16,856 nt of DNA, taken from the NCBI RefSeq assembly GCF_910578895.1, contig NZ_CAJTSC010000013.1, positions 54,407 to 71,262 of the forward strand. The letters are read 5' to 3'. Shown here piece after piece: positions 7,205 to 14,307 of this stretch. This DNA is from an uncultured Bacteroides sp. (GTDB taxonomy: Bacteria > Bacteroidota > Bacteroidia > Bacteroidales > Bacteroidaceae). Numbering within the stretch: position 1 is the first letter of the stretch; each line of letters begins with the position of its first letter. The notes under the pieces were generated by a model. That model made no database searches, had not been told where the DNA came from, and saw nothing but the letters and a program-made list of their open reading frames with translations. Both the position numbers and the translations under genes were made by a program.

Positions 7205-8305
7205 ATGATTGAATTAGCACAGCATATAGAAGTTTTGTTATTGGAGAATGATTGTGTCATTGTTCCGGGGTTGGGTGGGTTTATCGCTCATTATACTCCG
7301 GCAGTGAGAGTGGCGGAAGAGAACAGGTTCTTGCCCCCTACCCGCATTGTCGGTTTCAATCCGCGATTGAAAATCAATGACGGGTTGTTGGTGCAATCTT
7401 ATATGACTGTGTACGGCACGAACTTTTCCGATGCCACTCGGATTGTAGACAAATCGGTAAAAGAGTTGATTGCCTGTCTTCATGAGAACGGAAAGGCGGA
7501 TATGCCCAATATCGGTGAGTTACGTTACTCCATTCACGATACTTACGGCTTTGTGCCTTATGACAACAAGGTTACGACTCCTTATTTATATGGGCTTGGC
7601 AGTTTTGAGATGCAGGAACTCTCTGCTTTGCATAGATCCCAGGAGAGCGAGAGTAAAGTTATTCCTTTTACACCGGATGTTCGGAAAGAAAAAAAACATA
7701 AATACGAGATTCGTATCAACTCTTCTTATTTGGTCAATGCCGTTGCCATGATTGCTATTGTGGCATTGTTCTTCTTTCTTTCTGCGCCCATAGAGAATAC
7801 GGAAGTGGTAGAAGCTAACTATGCCCGGTTGTTGCCCGGCGACCTATTCGAGCAGATAGAAAAGCAATCATTGGCTATCACTCCGATTGTTGTTCGCCAA
7901 CATAACGATACCAAGAAGACAAAAACCGCTCAAGCCAGCTTGCCGCAGACTGCGGGCAAGAAAGCGGTTGCTCCTGTTGCCGTGAAAGAAGTGAAAGTAC
8001 GCCAGCAGCCCGTTGCAGTTTCCGTTCAGCCGAAAGTAGAAGTGACGGCAGACGCTGTTTCTATCTCGAAACCTGCAAAAACGATTTATCATATTATTGT
8101 GGCAAGCGTAGGTAACGAGAAAGATGCCGATGTCATGGCGCAACAGTTGATTGCCAAAGGACATACCGGCGCTAAAGCAATCATCGGTGGCGGTAAAACG
8201 CGTGTCAGCATTCAGTCATACGCTACAGAGAAAGAAGCATATCGCGCTTTGAACCAGCTTCGCCAGGATGAAACATACCGGAATGCCTGGGTGTTGAAGA
8301 AATAG
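7205..8305 (+). CDS. HU-CCDC81-type, transmembrane, SPOR domain protein
   Basis: This 366-residue protein has three parts. Residues 1-130 resemble the bacterial HU-CCDC81 pair, two domains of the HU/IHF superfamily; the start MIELAQHIEVLLLENDCVIV and the segments VPGLGGFIAHY and FNPRLKINDGLLVQSYM are characteristic. A basic stretch (KEKKHK, 161-166) precedes one transmembrane helix at about 175-193, then a Lys/Val/Ala-rich linker crosses the periplasm. Residues about 293-366 form a SPOR domain (YHIIVASVGN to the Trp-Val end), a fold that binds denuded septal peptidoglycan. The predicted topology is cytoplasmic HU part, periplasmic SPOR part. A role linking DNA or a cytoplasmic partner to the division site has been proposed for this architecture, but the function is unproven. 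Met1 matches the usual family start. It is followed at 45 bp by the FHA gene. Confidence 0.88.
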   Translation: MIELAQHIEVLLLENDCVIVPGLGGFIAHYTPAVRVAEENRFLPPTRIVGFNPRLKINDGLLVQSYMTVYGTNFSDATRIVDKSVKELIACLHENGKADMPNIGELRYSIHDTYGFVPYDNKVTTPYLYGLGSFEMQELSALHRSQESESKVIPFTPDVRKEKKHKYEIRINSSYLVNAVAMIAIVALFFFLSAPIENTEVVEANYARLLPGDLFEQIEKQSLAITPIVVRQHNDTKKTKTAQASLPQTAGKKAVAPVAVKEVKVRQQPVAVSVQPKVEVTADAVSISKPAKTIYHIIVASVGNEKDADVMAQQLIAKGHTGAKAIIGGGKTRVSIQSYATEKEAYRALNQLRQDETYRNAWVLKK

Positions 8306-8350
8306 TTTTTTTCGTGACGAATTGTTAATTACCAACTATCCATCAACTCA

Positions 8351-8872
8351 ATGAAACGTATCCGTTGTCCTAAATGTGAGAATTACCTGACTTTCGATGA
8401 AACAAAATATACGGAAGGTCAATCCTTAGTATTTGTTTGCGAGAACTGCAAGAAACAGTTCAGCATACGTTTGGGCAAGACGAAGATGAAAGCTCCGCAG
8501 AAAGAAGAGAATCCGGATGAAACCGAATACAAGGAAGCTTTCGGAAACATTACAGTCATTGAGAACGTTTTCGGCTTCAAGCAAGTATTGCCGCTACAAG
8601 AGGGGGACAATAAGATTGGACGCCGTTGTGTAGGAACGGTAATCAATGTTCCGATAGAGACCGCGGATATGAGTATGGATCGCAATCATTGCGTTATCAA
8701 TGTGAAACGTAACAAGCAGGGTAAACTTATCTATACTTTGCGTGATGCTCCAAGCCTGACAGGCACTTTCCTGAACAATGAAATCTTAGGCGATAAAGAC
8801 CGTATCCGCATCGATGATGGGGCTATTGTGACTATCGGCGCTACAACATTTATTCTTCGGGCGGCAGAGTAA
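8351..8872 (+). CDS. Zinc-ribbon and FHA domain protein
   Basis: This is a 173-residue cytoplasmic protein. The N-terminus is a zinc ribbon with CPKC (Cys6, Cys9) and CENC (Cys30, Cys33). A charged linker of about 25 residues follows. The C-terminal half is an FHA domain: NKIGRRCVG carries the conserved Gly-Arg, DMSMDRNHCVI gives the Ser/His phosphothreonine-binding positions, and SLTGTFLNN, DGAIVTIG and a final FILRA strand complete it. FHA domains read phosphothreonine on partner proteins; no kinase gene is in the window. It lies 45 bp after the HU/SPOR gene with no promoter consensus between, so the two are probably one operon closed by the terminator at 9009-9048. The joint role is not known. 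Confidence 0.87.
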   Translation: MKRIRCPKCENYLTFDETKYTEGQSLVFVCENCKKQFSIRLGKTKMKAPQKEENPDETEYKEAFGNITVIENVFGFKQVLPLQEGDNKIGRRCVGTVINVPIETADMSMDRNHCVINVKRNKQGKLIYTLRDAPSLTGTFLNNEILGDKDRIRIDDGAIVTIGATTFILRAAE

Positions 8873-8883
8873 TATTGAAGATA

Positions 8884-8988
8884 ATGTATATCAGGCTGTT
8901 TTTCATTATTATTCGGAATTTGATGAATATCGCTTTGTCCGGTAAAGATATGCAAGATATTCGGTCGGTCCTATATAACCGTTACTAA
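8884..8988 (+). CDS. Possible small ORF of 34 residues
   Basis: An ATG at 8884, 11 bp after the FHA stop, opens a 34-codon frame ending in TAA at 8986. The product would begin with a hydrophobic stretch (MYIRLFFIII) and end in a polar part (DIRSVLYNRY). It lies before the operon terminator, so it would be transcribed with the FHA gene. A frame of this length is common by chance, and no homologue was recognised. Confidence 0.2.
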   Translation: MYIRLFFIIIRNLMNIALSGKDMQDIRSVLYNRY

Positions 8989-9008
8989 TATCAGACGGAG
9001 CAAACATA

Positions 9009-9050
9009 AAAAAAACAGAGCAAGGTCAAAGTCTTGCTCTGTTTTTTTTT
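9009..9050. terminator. Bidirectional intrinsic terminator
   Basis: Arms ACAGAGCAAG (9015-9024) and CTTGCTCTGT (9033-9042) form 10 perfect pairs around an 8-nt loop. They are flanked by a run of A on the left (9008-9014) and nine T on the right (9042-9050). It can stop the HU/SPOR-FHA transcript on the plus strand and the convergent uxaB transcript on the minus strand. Confidence 0.92.
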
Positions 9051-9068
9051 CGTTACATCGGTTCTCTA

Positions 9069-10547
9069 TCAGAGAATCTCTTTTACAGTTTGCAACATGC
9101 CCTTTTCTTGGATAGAATTCAGGAAGCCGACAACCATGTTTGTCAATCCCGGAATTGCATTCAAATCTCCGTGTTCGCCCCAAATCAGGTCTTTGGCCGC
9201 CAATACTCCTTCTGCAACTTTGCGGGTATCACCCGTTGCCCAAAGGTCTTTCAACAGTTGCATGATTTCGGGAGCATCATTCGGGATGATTTCGGCACCA
9301 TCGGCACGCACACCGCCTTTGTAATAGGTGATGATGGCGGCAAGACCGAGCACCAATCCCTTCGGAAGCTCGCCTTTGCGTTCCAAATAAGTCTTCAGTC
9401 CCGGCAGGTCGCGAGTCTGGTATTTCGGGAAAGAATTTAACATGATGCTGGTCACCTGATGCTCTACGTAAGGATTGTCGAAACGTTCCAATACATCGGC
9501 AGCAAATTTCTTCAGTTCGTCCATAGGCAGGTTCAATGTCTGCATCAGTTCGTCAAACTGTACTTTGCGGACATATTTGCCGATAATCGGATGGTTGCAG
9601 GCATCGCGCACGATGTTGACACCGCTCAAGTAAGCCACCGGAGAAAGTACGGTGTGAGGACCATTCAGCAAGGTGACTTTTCTTTCGTGATAAGGGGCTT
9701 CGGACTTCACGAAAAGCACATTCAACCCTGCCTTGTTTGCCGGGAATTCCTCTGCCAACTGGCGGAGAGAGAGGTTTTCGGCAGCTTCGATTACCCAAAG
9801 GTGGAAGATTTCGGCCTGTACTACCAAGTTGTCGGCATAACAGATTTTCTTCTGAATCTGTGCAATTTCCTTGCGCGGAAAGCCCGGAACGATGCGGTCT
9901 ACCAATGTAGCACATACGTAGCAATATTTTGTAAACCAAGTCTTGAACTTCTCATAATCTGTGCCGAAGTCTTCTTTCCAAAGTTCGATGTACTGATAGA
10001 TACATTCTTTCAAATGGTGTCCGTTCAGGAAAATAAGCTCACAAGGCATGATGATAAGGCCTTTTGTCTTGTCACCTTTAAAAGTCTTGAAACGACGGTA
10101 CAACAACTGGGTTAGTTTGCCCGGATAAGAGGCGGCAGGAGCATCGCTGAACTTGCAGTTCGGATCGAATGCAATGCCAGCTTCCGTTGTGTTGGAGATA
10201 ACGAAACGTATTTCGGGCTGGTCGGCAAGCGCCATGAATGCAGAGTTCTGGGAATATGGGTTCAATGCACGGCTGATGCAATCAATACGTGTCAGGGTGT
10301 TGACGGCTTCACCGTTCAAGCGACCTTGCAGGTTGACGTGGTAGAGGCAGTCTTGCCCGTTCAGCCACTCTGCCATACCCCTTTCTATGGGTTGAACCAC
10401 TACAACGCTACTGTTGAAGTCGGTTTTCTGATTCATGTTGTAGACAATCCAGTCTACGAATGCGCGAAGGAAATTACCTTCACCAAACTGGATAATTCGT
10501 TCGGGGGCAACGGATTTGGGAGCCGTCTGTTTGTTTAATGCTTTCAT
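9069..10547 (-). CDS. uxaB: Tagaturonate reductase (altronate oxidoreductase)
   Basis: This 492-residue cytoplasmic NADH-dependent enzyme reduces D-tagaturonate to D-altronate in galacturonate catabolism. It belongs to the polyol/mannitol dehydrogenase family. The N-terminal Rossmann part carries FGEGNFLRAFVDW (21-33) and ISNTTEAG (117-124); CELIFLNG (169-176) follows. VDRIVPGFP (216-224) is the family motif, and the C-terminal domain has the catalytic set Lys290, Asn295 and His298 in ERKVTLLNGPH. Length is close to E. coli UxaB. The sister enzyme fructuronate reductase (UxuB) is the main alternative; the FGEGNF start and VPGFP variant favour UxaB. The gene lies 60 bp downstream of the LacI-type regulator on the same strand with no promoter consensus between, so co-transcription is likely. 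It ends at the bidirectional terminator. Confidence 0.92.
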   Translation of the reverse strand: MKALNKQTAPKSVAPERIIQFGEGNFLRAFVDWIVYNMNQKTDFNSSVVVVQPIERGMAEWLNGQDCLYHVNLQGRLNGEAVNTLTRIDCISRALNPYSQNSAFMALADQPEIRFVISNTTEAGIAFDPNCKFSDAPAASYPGKLTQLLYRRFKTFKGDKTKGLIIMPCELIFLNGHHLKECIYQYIELWKEDFGTDYEKFKTWFTKYCYVCATLVDRIVPGFPRKEIAQIQKKICYADNLVVQAEIFHLWVIEAAENLSLRQLAEEFPANKAGLNVLFVKSEAPYHERKVTLLNGPHTVLSPVAYLSGVNIVRDACNHPIIGKYVRKVQFDELMQTLNLPMDELKKFAADVLERFDNPYVEHQVTSIMLNSFPKYQTRDLPGLKTYLERKGELPKGLVLGLAAIITYYKGGVRADGAEIIPNDAPEIMQLLKDLWATGDTRKVAEGVLAAKDLIWGEHGDLNAIPGLTNMVVGFLNSIQEKGMLQTVKEIL

Positions 10548-10607
10548 CTTGAAAATGATTTTAATTATGGTTTATGATTGATAGTATTCTCAATAGCGTG
10601 CAAAAGG

Positions 10608-11669
10608 TTATTCAAACTCGAAATAGAACTCTATGTTTTCTTTCATCAGTACATCAATGGGCATATACTTTACGGGGATTACCGGCTTTTTGAATACGAC
10701 ATGGTTACATAGCGCTTTGATGCCGCAATATCCCTGCAATCCCGGTCGTTGCCCGATGAGATAGTTCACCTCGCCGCTTTTCAGGTATTCCACATTCTTT
10801 TGCAGCAAGTCGTAACCGACCAACGCATCCAGTTTTTGTCCTTTCTTTTGCAGATAGCTTGCCACCTGATATACGCGGGAGTTGAATACAACACCTAAAG
10901 AGGCATTGGGGTGTTCGGAAAAGAAGGTGTCCAGTTGCTTCTCGTTGATATCCGTGTCCTCCTTGTGGAGAACCACATCGTGTATGGTCAGATTGTTGTG
11001 TTCAGCAGCAAGATATTGCATAAATCCTTTCAGGCGGCGTTGCATCTGGACTTCGGCAGGACTATTCTTCTGATTATTCAGGAATAATACCAGTTCCTGC
11101 CCTTCCCGATAGCGACGCATCAGTATCTTGGCGGCAATGTATCCGCTCACTTGAGAGTCCTGCCCTATGTAGCATAACGCATGGGTCTGCTCCATATTGA
11201 AGTCTATAAAGGCATAAGGTATTTTTTTTTCTTCCAGATAGGATGTCAGCTTCAAGGTGGTATCCTGGAAATTCGGAGCAATCAATACCGCATCGACGGG
11301 TTCAGACCGAAGTTGCGTACATGCCGTTTCATATGAAGCCTTGGTCGCATGACTGTAAAACAGATAGCTTACTCCCACATTAAACGGACGCAGTTCTTGT
11401 GCGGCACGGTCTATTCCCTGCGCTACGGAGTGCCAATAGTCATGTTCTATATAATAAGGTATAATACATACTATGTGATAACGCTTTTTTGCCGCCAGAC
11501 CTATAGCGAACATATTGGGATGATAATCGATTTCATCAAGGACTTTCTGTACTTTTTCCCTGCTTGCACGCGACACATCGCCCCGGTCGTGGAGCACACG
11601 GTCCACGGTTCCGGCGGATACACCTGCCATACGTGCAATATCTTTTATCGTATAATTCTTGTTTTCCAT
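10608..11669 (-). CDS. LacI-family transcriptional regulator
   Basis: This 353-residue regulator has an N-terminal LacI helix-turn-helix, YTIKDIARMAGVSAGTVDRV (6-25), with the hinge region up to about YHPN (49-52). A periplasmic-binding-protein-like effector domain follows: HIVCIIPYYIEHDYW, VDAVLIAPN and ALVGYDLL. It is divergent from uxaC and upstream of uxaB, so it most likely responds to a uronate intermediate and controls both genes; ligand and sign of control are not shown by the sequence. The ATG at 11669 was chosen because it puts five residues before the HTH, as is usual. An in-frame GTG at 11681 would add four residues. The promoter region overlaps that of uxaC. A run of nine A on the coding strand (around 11222-11230) lies in frame and does not disrupt the gene. 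Confidence 0.9.
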   Translation of the reverse strand: MENKNYTIKDIARMAGVSAGTVDRVLHDRGDVSRASREKVQKVLDEIDYHPNMFAIGLAAKKRYHIVCIIPYYIEHDYWHSVAQGIDRAAQELRPFNVGVSYLFYSHATKASYETACTQLRSEPVDAVLIAPNFQDTTLKLTSYLEEKKIPYAFIDFNMEQTHALCYIGQDSQVSGYIAAKILMRRYREGQELVLFLNNQKNSPAEVQMQRRLKGFMQYLAAEHNNLTIHDVVLHKEDTDINEKQLDTFFSEHPNASLGVVFNSRVYQVASYLQKKGQKLDALVGYDLLQKNVEYLKSGEVNYLIGQRPGLQGYCGIKALCNHVVFKKPVIPVKYMPIDVLMKENIEFYFEFE

Positions 11670-11718
11670 ATTCTTTTGCACCCGAAAGGCTCTATAAAGG
11701 TCTCACGTTGAAAACTTA

Positions 11719-11733
11719 AATATTATAAATATT
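11719..11733. repeat. AATATT inverted repeat near the regulator start site
   Basis: Two AATATT hexamers (11719-11724 and 11728-11733) flank a 3-bp spacer just downstream of the predicted start of the regulator transcript. It could be an autoregulatory site, but the surroundings are very A/T-rich and chance is a fair explanation. Confidence 0.2.
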
Positions 11734-11738
11734 CGCTG

Positions 11739-11768
11739 CAAATATACGAATTATTTTGTTTCTCCAAG
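11739..11768 (-). promoter_or_regulatory. Candidate promoter of the LacI-type regulator
   Basis: On the minus strand, CTTG at 11768-11765 (one mismatch to TTTG), an 18-bp spacer and TATATTTG at 11746-11739 (exact -7 match) form a promoter. Transcription would start near 11734, about 65 nt before the ATG at 11669. It overlaps the uxaC promoter. Confidence 0.55.
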
Positions 11769-11785
11769 TAAAATTTCTACTTTTG
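11755..11785 (+). promoter_or_regulatory. Consensus promoter of uxaC
   Basis: TTTG at 11755-11758, a 19-bp spacer and TACTTTTG at 11778-11785 match the Bacteroidetes consensus exactly. Transcription should begin near 11790, leaving a leader of about 115 nt. TAACGGTTA at 11793-11801, a small palindrome with a central G, lies at the start site and is a possible operator half-site for the adjacent LacI-type regulator. Confidence 0.8.
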
Positions 11786-11903
11786 TGTTCGATAACGGTT
11801 AATAAAAGTAAAAAGCCTTATCCGCCTTATTAGCTTTATAATCAATACTATATAGGTGTAATGACAAGAAAGTAATTTTTTTAGATACTTAAAACACAAG
11901 AAG

Positions 11904-13310
11904 ATGAAAAACTTTATGGACGAAAACTTCCTGTTGCAGACAGAAACCGCACAGAAGTTGTACCACGAGCATGCGGCTAAGATGCCGATTATCGATTATC
12001 ACTGTCATTTAATCCCGCAGATGGTAGCAGACGATTATCAGTTCAAGTCACTGACCGAAATCTGGCTGGGGGGCGATCACTACAAGTGGCGTGCTATGCG
12101 TACCAACGGTGTAGACGAACGTTTCTGTACCGGTAAGGACACTACCGATTGGGAAAAGTTCGAGAAGTGGGCGGAAACCGTGCCTTATACTTTCCGCAAC
12201 CCTTTATATCATTGGACTCACTTGGAATTGAAGACGGCATTCGGCATTGATAAGATTCTGAACCCCAAGACCGCACGTGAGATTTATGACGAATGTAACG
12301 AGAAGTTGAAACAACCTGAATATTCTGCCCGTGGCATGATGCGCCGTTATCATGTGGAAGCTGTTTGTACGACAGACGATCCTATTGATTCATTGGAATA
12401 CCACATCAAGACCCGTGAAAGCGGCTTTGAAATCAAGATGCTCCCTACCTGGCGTCCCGATAAGGCGATGGCGGTAGAAGTTCCTGCCGATTTCCGTGCA
12501 TACGTAGAGAAGTTGGCAGAGGTAAGCGGTGTGGCTATTTCCACTTTCGATGACATGATTGCGGCTTTGCGCAAGCGTCACGATTTCTTTGCTGCCCAAG
12601 GATGTAAATTGTCCGATCACGGCATTGAGGAGTTCTATGCAGAGGATTATACGGATGCCGAGATTAAAGCGATATTCAATAAGGTATATGGCGGTACGGA
12701 GTTGACGAAGGAAGAAATCCTGAAATTCAAGTCGGCAATGCTGGTTGTCTTCGGCGAAATGGATTGGGAAAAGGGTTGGACACAGCAATTCCACTATGGT
12801 GCCATCCGCAACAATAACAGCAAGATGTTCAAGTTGCTCGGACCCGACACCGGTTTCGACTCTATCGGAGAATTTACTACTGCCAAAGCAATGGCTAAAT
12901 TCCTTGACCGCTTGAATTCGGCAGGCAAGCTGACGAAGACCATTCTTTACAATCTGAATCCGTGCGCCAATGAGGTAATCGCTACTATGTTGGGTAACTT
13001 TCAGGACGGTACTGTTGCCGGTAAGATTCAGTTCGGTTCGGGCTGGTGGTTCCTCGATCAGAAAGACGGTATGGAAAAACAGATGAACGCACTTTCCGTA
13101 CTGGGTTTGCTGAGCCGTTTTGTAGGTATGCTTACGGATTCACGTTCGTTCCTCTCCTATCCGCGTCATGAATATTTCCGTCGTACATTGTGCAACCTCG
13201 TAGGTCGTGATGTGGAAAACGGTGAAATTCCTGCTTCTGAAATGGAACGCGTAAACCAAATGATTGAAGACATCAGCTATTACAACGCAAAGAACTTCTT
13301 CCAGTTCTAA
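11904..13310 (+). CDS. uxaC: Glucuronate isomerase (uronate isomerase)
   Basis: This 468-residue cytoplasmic enzyme isomerises D-glucuronate to D-fructuronate and D-galacturonate to D-tagaturonate, the entry step of hexuronate breakdown. It belongs to the amidohydrolase superfamily, with the metal-binding DYHCHL near the N-terminus (His33, His35). Family motifs continue through GGDHYKWRAMR, FGSGWWF (377-383), the conserved TDSRSF with Asp412, and SYPRHEYFRR (418-427). Length matches E. coli UxaC (about 470). Its product tagaturonate is the substrate of the UxaB encoded by the neighbouring minus-strand unit, so the locus covers two consecutive steps. Consensus promoter elements lie 119-149 bp upstream. 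Control by the divergent LacI-type protein is inferred from position. Confidence 0.96.
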   Translation: MKNFMDENFLLQTETAQKLYHEHAAKMPIIDYHCHLIPQMVADDYQFKSLTEIWLGGDHYKWRAMRTNGVDERFCTGKDTTDWEKFEKWAETVPYTFRNPLYHWTHLELKTAFGIDKILNPKTAREIYDECNEKLKQPEYSARGMMRRYHVEAVCTTDDPIDSLEYHIKTRESGFEIKMLPTWRPDKAMAVEVPADFRAYVEKLAEVSGVAISTFDDMIAALRKRHDFFAAQGCKLSDHGIEEFYAEDYTDAEIKAIFNKVYGGTELTKEEILKFKSAMLVVFGEMDWEKGWTQQFHYGAIRNNNSKMFKLLGPDTGFDSIGEFTTAKAMAKFLDRLNSAGKLTKTILYNLNPCANEVIATMLGNFQDGTVAGKIQFGSGWWFLDQKDGMEKQMNALSVLGLLSRFVGMLTDSRSFLSYPRHEYFRRTLCNLVGRDVENGEIPASEMERVNQMIEDISYYNAKNFFQF

Positions 13311-13364
13311 ACTTTGCATTAAAAATGTACGATTACCGATAACGAAATGTTGTTGGTACTGTAT

Positions 13365-13418
13365 AAAAAATCCCCTTGTTCTATCTTCGTTTCAGAATGA
13401 AGATGAACAAGGGGATTT
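13365..13418. terminator. Terminator hairpin between uxaC and the HAD gene
   Basis: Arms AAATCCCCTTGTTC (13368-13381) and GAACAAGGGGATTT (13405-13418) pair perfectly over 14 bp. After a one-base bulge, ATCTTC/GAAGAT adds 6 more. The minus-strand transcript ends in six T, the plus-strand one in three, so it is a stronger terminator for the HAD gene but can serve both convergent units. Confidence 0.85.
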
Positions 13419-13472
13419 CGTATGACTAAGACGGGCTGTATACGACAATTAATCCTAAGTTACTGTTTATAA

Positions 13473-14162
13473 TCAGAGATACTTTATTATCTCCTTGATG
13501 ATTTTTAATTGGATAAAGTTGGGATGCGTCACATTTCCGTCATGGCTTTCATACTGCCAAGTGATGTGATAAGGTATATGGGCGGCATACCCTCCTAATT
13601 TCAACACCGGTAACACATCCGATTTTATGGAGTTTCCAAGCATCAGGAAATTCTGTGGGGTGCATCCCACGGCATCGAGCAATTTCTTGTAATCGGCTTC
13701 TTTCTTATCGCTCATTATTTCAATGTGACAAAAGTAACGCATCAGTCCTGAATCCATAACTTTTCTTCTTTGGTCGAACAAGTCTCCTTTGGTTGCCAAT
13801 ACCAGCCTGTATTTTCCTTGCAGTTGGAGCAACACCTCTTCTACCCCATCCAAAAGCGTTACAGGATTTTGGAGAAGCGCCTGTCCCTGTCTGACGATTT
13901 CTTCTACACAGTGCAGGCTCTCTTTACCGTCAGTAATCCGGCATGCTGTTTCAATCATGCTGAGCATCATGCTTTTCAAACCATACCCATACATGTGTAG
14001 ATTCTTCATTTCTGTCTTGAAGAGTTCTTGCGAAACAACTTCCGGTGATTGGTACGTTTTTAATAAATCGCAGAATATGTGCTCAAACTCCTGAAAATAA
14101 AGCTCGTTTTCCCAAAGGGTATCGTCTGCGTCGAATGCTACGATTTCTATTTTGTCTTTCAT
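13473..14162 (-). CDS. HAD-family hydrolase, probable phosphatase
   Basis: This is a 229-residue cytoplasmic haloacid-dehalogenase-type hydrolase. Motif I is FDADDTLW with nucleophile Asp11 and acid/base Asp13. A helical cap follows at about 18-95, motif II is VLATKGD with Thr124, a lysine-rich SDKKEADYKK segment (151-160) supplies motif III, and GNSIKSDVLP with Asn177 and Asp182 is motif IV. All catalytic residues are present, so it is probably active. The substrate cannot be told from the sequence; the subfamily includes small-molecule phosphatases and 2-haloacid-dehalogenase-like enzymes. It is divergent from the transporter gene and shares the symmetric promoter element at 14189-14207, giving a short leader of about 30 nt. 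Confidence 0.85.
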   Translation of the reverse strand: MKDKIEIVAFDADDTLWENELYFQEFEHIFCDLLKTYQSPEVVSQELFKTEMKNLHMYGYGLKSMMLSMIETACRITDGKESLHCVEEIVRQGQALLQNPVTLLDGVEEVLLQLQGKYRLVLATKGDLFDQRRKVMDSGLMRYFCHIEIMSDKKEADYKKLLDAVGCTPQNFLMLGNSIKSDVLPVLKLGGYAAHIPYHITWQYESHDGNVTHPNFIQLKIIKEIIKYL

Positions 14163-14164
14163 GC

Positions 14165-14229
14165 GTTGCCTGTTTTATTGTTATTAAGTATCTTTGCTGC
14201 AAAGATAATGCAAATCGAACGCAATCAAG
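14165..14229. promoter_or_regulatory. Symmetric divergent promoter for the HAD and transporter genes
   Basis: TATCTTTGCTGCAAAGATA at 14189-14207 is a perfect inverted repeat with 9-bp arms around one T. Each arm is an exact -7 box, on plus at 14189-14196 and on minus at 14207-14200. Near-match -33 boxes exist for both: GTTG at 14165-14168 (spacer 20) on plus and CTTG at 14229-14226 (spacer 18) on minus. Starts would fall near 14201 (plus) and 14195 (minus). Confidence 0.6.
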
Positions 14230-14307
14230 CTTGCTTGTACTGCTAAAGTGAAGTTTGTCTTTCGAAAAAATAAATAAATTAAAAACATAACAATTAATCA
14301 GTAAAGG

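Noticed and set aside
7689..7696. Run of eight A in the HU/SPOR gene as a slippage or phase-variation site
   Set aside because: It encodes Glu-Lys-Lys in a natural basic juxtamembrane stretch, and the frame is intact through the SPOR domain.
9459..10115. 218-codon open frame antisense to uxaB
   Set aside because: It is a codon-bias shadow; the sense frame holds all UxaB motifs.
13337..13344. CGATAACG found both after uxaC and at the uxaC promoter (11790-11797)
   Set aside because: An 8-mer is expected about once by chance in a window of this size on two strands, and the downstream copy has no regulatory position.
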